Origin: Anaerolineaceae bacterium
Lineage (GTDB): Bacteria; Chloroflexota; Anaerolineae; Anaerolineales; Anaerolineaceae
DNA length: 9,003 nucleotides
Direction of reading: 5' to 3'
NCBI GenBank assembly: GCA_028714615.1
Contig: JAQTMA010000165.1
Coordinates: 1-9,003 of the forward strand
Made by a program: the position numbers and the translations under genes. Of the stretch, positions 5,952-9,003 are shown one piece after another. The notes under the pieces were generated by a model. It was not told the DNA's origin and did not search any database. It worked only from the letters and a program-made list of their open reading frames with translations. The first letter of the stretch is position 1. Every line of letters starts with the position of its first letter.

Positions 5952-7004
5952 TCATTGGGCGGCGGTGTGTTGCCAGACGCGTACGTAATCAATCGAGAAA
6001 TCGCTCGGGAAGACGGTGTTCGCATCCGGAGGGCCGGGCCAATCTCCACCTACCGCCAGGTTGATCAGCAGATACATGGATTTCGCCGGCAGGTGGGCGG
6101 CATCCGCATAGCGCCAGCATTCGACCCCATCCACGTACCAGGCGATCGAGCCCGGCTCCCAATCCACTGCAAAGATATGCCAATCCCCCGTGTAATTGCT
6201 CGCCACACACGTGTTAGCAACCCGGCCGGCTGTCCCATCCAAGGAGAGGTAATGGAAGGACATATTGACCACGCCGGGTTGGTCGCCGATGATCTCCATC
6301 ACATCGATTTCCGGCTTGGAGGTGTTATCCGCCGGTAAGAGCCAGAAGGCCGGCCACAGACCTTTCCCGCCAGGCGCTTTCGCCCGAATCTCCGCATATC
6401 CGTATTGGAAGGCGAAGCGCACTGGTTCGGAGAGGTTTTGGCTGCCTCTCCCGGTGGTCAGCATGCCGGATGTATAGGCGTATGAATTCCCATCTGACCC
6501 CGTCAGCGACTGCTTTTTGGCTTCCAGGTGAAGGGCGCCGTCCCGAATGCTCACATTTTCGGTCTGGTACCACTCGAGTTCGTGGTTCCCGGCATTTGTA
6601 CACCCGTGGTCATCCCACCAGTAACAGGTTGTCCAGCGGCTGGGGTCCAAGGTGGTAGTGTTAAATTCGTCTGCAAAAGTCAACGACCAGCTTTGCGCCG
6701 GGCCGGAGAGGATGAAGGGCGCGGGTTGCGGCGTAGGAGTGGGGGTGGGAACCTGAGTCGGTGTGGGTGGGGTGGTGGGCAGCAGGGTTGCAGTGGAAGT
6801 CGTACCCGGGAACTGGGTTGGAGGGTAACTCTGGGTCTCGGCCTGACCGGACCTGGCTGGGGCAACAGAGATGGCAGCGCCCAGGGAAGCATCCGGCTTA
6901 GAATCGAGCTTGCCAGGCCTTCCCCAGAGGAAGAAGCCTCCCCCAAAGATCAGAAAAGCCAGGAAAGCCAGTGGAATCCAGCCGCGGTTGCAGCGATTAT
7001 CCAA
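5952..7004 (-). CDS. GH16 beta-glucanase (laminarinase-like), membrane-anchored or secreted
   Basis: A 350-aa glycoside hydrolase family 16 enzyme, predicted to cut beta-1,3- or mixed-linkage glucans (or a related galactan) outside the cell. Residues 1-8 are polar with two Arg. Residues 9-28 are a hydrophobic segment serving as signal peptide or anchor. A Thr/Pro-rich linker follows (about 58-96, TPTPTPTP-like). The catalytic domain covers about 105-346. It includes FADEFN (110-115), HELEWYQTENVSIRDGALHLEA (141-162), GLWPAFWLLP (215-224) and the active-site signature EIDVMEIIG (232-240). E232 is the nucleophile, D234 the helper and E237 the acid/base; this ExDxxE form is the laminarinase-type bulge. 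The domain ends with DYVRVWQ. The start is a TTG: no in-frame ATG lies near, and AGGAG (7018-7014) is 9 nt upstream and overlaps the TAG of the PAP2 gene. It is the last gene of the minus-strand operon. Confidence 0.93.
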   Translation of the reverse strand: MDNRCNRGWIPLAFLAFLIFGGGFFLWGRPGKLDSKPDASLGAAISVAPARSGQAETQSYPPTQFPGTTSTATLLPTTPPTPTQVPTPTPTPQPAPFILSGPAQSWSLTFADEFNTTTLDPSRWTTCYWWDDHGCTNAGNHELEWYQTENVSIRDGALHLEAKKQSLTGSDGNSYAYTSGMLTTGRGSQNLSEPVRFAFQYGYAEIRAKAPGGKGLWPAFWLLPADNTSKPEIDVMEIIGDQPGVVNMSFHYLSLDGTAGRVANTCVASNYTGDWHIFAVDWEPGSIAWYVDGVECWRYADAAHLPAKSMYLLINLAVGGDWPGPPDANTVFPSDFSIDYVRVWQHTAAQ

Positions 7005-7016
7005 ATGATCAAGCTC

Positions 7017-7673
7017 CTAACCGGTGGGCAGGATGAGAAATGGGACGGTACCTGCCAGCAACACCATGAAGAACAACAACACCCCCGCAATCCATCCCCC
7101 CAGCACATCCGTCATAAAATGGACGCCCAGATAGATGCGGCTGAAACCAACCAGGAGGATCAACCCCACAGAAAACAGAAGGATCATCCACCCGGCGATT
7201 GAGCCGGAGGCGTACACCCAGCCCAGGTAAGCGATCATCAGATAGAACGCAGTTGCCAGCATTGTATGCCCTGAAGGGAAACTGTACTCGACCCCATAGA
7301 GGAAATTTTGGGGAAAATTGGGGCGGACGCGCGAGACCATACGTTGCAGCCATTGACTGAGCAACGTGGCAGATGCCACCAGGACTACCAGCATGAGCGC
7401 TCGCAGCCAATCACGCTGGGAGACCAGCCAAAGACAAATCAAAAAAGAAACGTTGCGGATGAGGGTGTACTTTCCCAGGTTCGTCAGCAGATGAAACAGT
7501 TTATCTTTCCCCGGCGTAGCGCGGGAAATCACCCAGCTTCCAAAGCGGAAATCCCAGCGCTCAATCTCTTTTTGGCGCTGGACCGCCACCTGAAGGCAGC
7601 CATAACAGAGGGCCAGGAAAAGCACCAGCGAGAGCTCGAGAATGGGGAGATTGGGATTGGCAAAATGAATCAT
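7017..7673 (-). CDS. PAP2 superfamily membrane phosphatase
   Basis: A 218-aa integral membrane acid phosphatase of the PAP2 family. Such enzymes remove phosphate from lipid substrates such as phosphatidate, PGP or undecaprenyl pyrophosphate at the outer face of the membrane. Five to six hydrophobic segments are visible (about 11-30, 72-84, 90-108, 137-154, 160-176, 191-215). Motif C2 is SFPSGH (131-136). Motif C3 is SRIYLGVHFMTD (178-189), with the nucleophilic His185 and Asp189. Motif C1, normally KxxxxxxRP, reads QRMVSRVRP (110-118), so Gln110 stands in place of the Lys. The ATG at 7673 follows the ATP-grasp stop by 12 bp; AAGGA (7687-7683) overlaps that TAA and lies 9 nt upstream. Placed between an ATP-grasp ligase and a glucanase, it could recycle a lipid carrier, but this is inference. 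Family assignment is secure and the substrate unknown. Confidence 0.93.
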   Translation of the reverse strand: MIHFANPNLPILELSLVLFLALCYGCLQVAVQRQKEIERWDFRFGSWVISRATPGKDKLFHLLTNLGKYTLIRNVSFLICLWLVSQRDWLRALMLVVLVASATLLSQWLQRMVSRVRPNFPQNFLYGVEYSFPSGHTMLATAFYLMIAYLGWVYASGSIAGWMILLFSVGLILLVGFSRIYLGVHFMTDVLGGWIAGVLLFFMVLLAGTVPFLILPTG

Positions 7674-7685
7674 GCAAGTGCATCC

Positions 7686-8945
7686 TTATTTAACCTGGCG
7701 GGGTCTAGCCGCGTCCGCCTGGAGGGGGGCGATCGAGGTGCGATGATTGACTGTGTTTCCCTGGAGGTTTTGTCGGGTCTTGACGCTGAAAACGTAAGCA
7801 AAGGCTTCTTTTATGGTGTCCGCTGCTTTGTATAGGGCCGGGTACGGATCGCTCCCATCGAAAACTGCGAATACATGCCGCTGAAAATACGGAGCGAGGA
7901 ACTGGTTGACCGTCAGGTGTTCGCGCCCGAAGTTTACCAGGCGGTAGCCGAGATCGCGGGAGATATCGATCCAAAAGATGCCGGTCTCAAAATCTTGCGC
8001 CTGGGGCAGGATTCCCTCCGCCAGGTGTTGGTATTGCAGCCAGGGAAAGTTGATCCCACAGCGCACCGCCAGTGACGTGGACAGGTTCGGGCGGGCATTT
8101 ACTTCCATAAGCTTATAGACCCCATCCCGCGGATCCAGTTTAAACTCGGTACAGGCATACCCGCTGTAGCCCACCGCGCCCAATATCTTCCGCCCCAGCT
8201 CAACCACAGCCGGGATTTTCTGGCTGACGAGAACGCATGGGGAGCCCATCTCCGGCGGCGCATTGCGTATCTTGTGGGCGGTGAATTCGACGAGCGGCTT
8301 CCCTTCCCAATAATAAGCGTTGTAATTGGCGCCTAAGGCATCTTCGCCGGGGATATACTCCTGGATCATCAGCTCCACGCCGATAGCTTGCGCTTCCCGA
8401 TAAGCCTGCAGCAACTCATCCAGGTTTTCGACCCGCGTCATCTTGCGGGGGAAATGCCGGCTGAAGAGATGAACCTGGGAGGGTTTCGCGAGGCAGGGAA
8501 AGTGAAGCCGGGGAGCCCACTCTTCGATATCCTCAAGGCGACGAGGAAGGAGGGTCTGTGGGGCAGGCACTCCAACCGCTTCGGCGAGAGCGGCGGTGTG
8601 CTTTTTATCGATGAATTGCTCTACCACGCTCCAATCCGGGCAGGCGACCTGGTATTTCTCTTGAAGGAGAGGCTTGTTCCGGGAGACAGCCGCCAGGGTC
8701 GCATCGCTGGTCGGAATTAGGATATCTCCAGGTTCTCTGTGTGCAGCCTTCAAGAGAGCGTCGATGTAGGCTGCTTCCAGGTCTTCTGGAGAAGGGAGGC
8801 GGAGCAGTTCTTGAATGAATTTGGATTTCCGCCCGATTTCCTTAGGGCTATCGTAGCCAACGATAAGAGGGACGCCATGCGGGCGAAGGGCGCGGATCAC
8901 CCCCAAACCAGCAGGATAGGCCGATAAAATGTACGCAGATTTCAT
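7686..8945 (-). CDS. ATP-grasp domain carboligase (COG3919-like)
   Basis: A 419-aa ATP-grasp enzyme, cytosolic, of the type that activates a carboxylate as acyl-phosphate and joins it to an amine or another nucleophile. The N-terminal Rossmann-like pre-ATP-grasp domain begins MKSAYILSAYPAGLGVIRAL (1-20). The central part has FIDKKHTAALAEAVGVPAP (111-129), a probable ATP-binding Lys154 in FPCLAKPS and the hinge IQEYIPG (194-200). Metal-binding acidic residues include E267 (CTEFKLD) and LMEVNARPN (279-287), the last carrying the typical Glu-x-Asn. The frame stays open to the window edge with a TTG at 8999 and a GTG at 8963. The ATG at 8945 is preferred because the Rossmann strand starts there, with GGAAAG (8961-8956) 10 nt upstream. 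It is the first visible gene of the operon; its own promoter is probably outside or at the window edge. The exact substrates cannot be predicted. The family is often found with surface polysaccharide genes. Confidence 0.88.
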   Translation of the reverse strand: MKSAYILSAYPAGLGVIRALRPHGVPLIVGYDSPKEIGRKSKFIQELLRLPSPEDLEAAYIDALLKAAHREPGDILIPTSDATLAAVSRNKPLLQEKYQVACPDWSVVEQFIDKKHTAALAEAVGVPAPQTLLPRRLEDIEEWAPRLHFPCLAKPSQVHLFSRHFPRKMTRVENLDELLQAYREAQAIGVELMIQEYIPGEDALGANYNAYYWEGKPLVEFTAHKIRNAPPEMGSPCVLVSQKIPAVVELGRKILGAVGYSGYACTEFKLDPRDGVYKLMEVNARPNLSTSLAVRCGINFPWLQYQHLAEGILPQAQDFETGIFWIDISRDLGYRLVNFGREHLTVNQFLAPYFQRHVFAVFDGSDPYPALYKAADTIKEAFAYVFSVKTRQNLQGNTVNHRTSIAPLQADAARPRQVK

Positions 8946-9003
8946 CCGTTTGATTCTTTCCACCCTACTCAACCGGGTCGTTCGAATTTCCCCAGGCAAA
9001 ACC

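Noticed and set aside
6528..7202. A 224-codon plus-strand frame across the GH16/PAP2 junction
   Set aside because: It runs antisense to two genes with clear catalytic motifs and has low-complexity Gly/Arg/Gln composition.
8946..9003. Longer ATP-grasp starts at TTG 8999 or GTG 8963
   Set aside because: The added residues (MPGEIRTTRLSRVERIKR) do not belong to the Rossmann-like domain, and the ATG at 8945 starts exactly at its first strand. The frame is open to the window edge, so this is a preference rather than proof.

Overview
The window looks like chromosomal DNA of a free-living bacterium of moderately high GC. A member of Chloroflexota (Anaerolineae-like) is my best guess. This rests on style only: a Thr/Pro-rich linker on a secreted glycosidase, a GAF domain fused to a glycosyltransferase, a Gly/Met-rich N-terminus on an ABC exporter subunit, and intergenic CGCAGAG-type repeats. 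No rRNA or other marker gene is present, so the assignment is tentative. No tRNA, CRISPR array, transposase or phage gene was seen.

Layout. (1) 1-3173, plus strand: the two subunits of a heterodimeric type IV (TM287/288-like) ABC exporter. The first is cut by the window edge, and the two overlap by an ATGA. Their sequences are complementary: the first has the degenerate Walker B and H-loop, and the second has the degenerate signature motif. (2) 3174-3483: a 310-base gap holding two imperfect 55-bp direct repeats built from 8-bp units. (3) 3484-4344, plus: a DegV/FakB-type fatty-acid-binding protein. (4) 4345-4540: a well-formed sigma70-type promoter (TTGACC, 17 bp, TATAGT) with a 20-bp palindrome touching its -35 box, followed by a leader of about 130 nt. 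(5) 4541-5887, plus: a GT2 glycosyltransferase fused to a C-terminal GAF sensor domain whose last helix is cut short. (6) 5887-5937: a very long hairpin that begins inside the stop codon of that gene. (7) 5952-8945, minus strand, converging on the hairpin: a tight three-gene operon of an ATP-grasp ligase, a PAP2 phosphatase and a membrane-anchored or secreted GH16 beta-glucanase. Both gaps in it are 12 bp, and each Shine-Dalgarno overlaps the preceding stop codon.

How the genes may work together. The ABC pair is probably a multidrug or lipid exporter. DegV points to exogenous fatty-acid handling. The GT2-GAF protein and the ATP-grasp/PAP2/GH16 operon suggest surface glycan or lipid-linked glycan metabolism: a ligation in the cytosol, a phosphatase on a lipid pyrophosphate carrier, and an extracellular glucan-cleaving enzyme. 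The pathway is inference; the individual family assignments are well supported. The most unusual items are the GT2-GAF fusion with its promoter and palindrome, the long hairpin at its truncated end, and the compact ATP-grasp/PAP2/GH16 operon.
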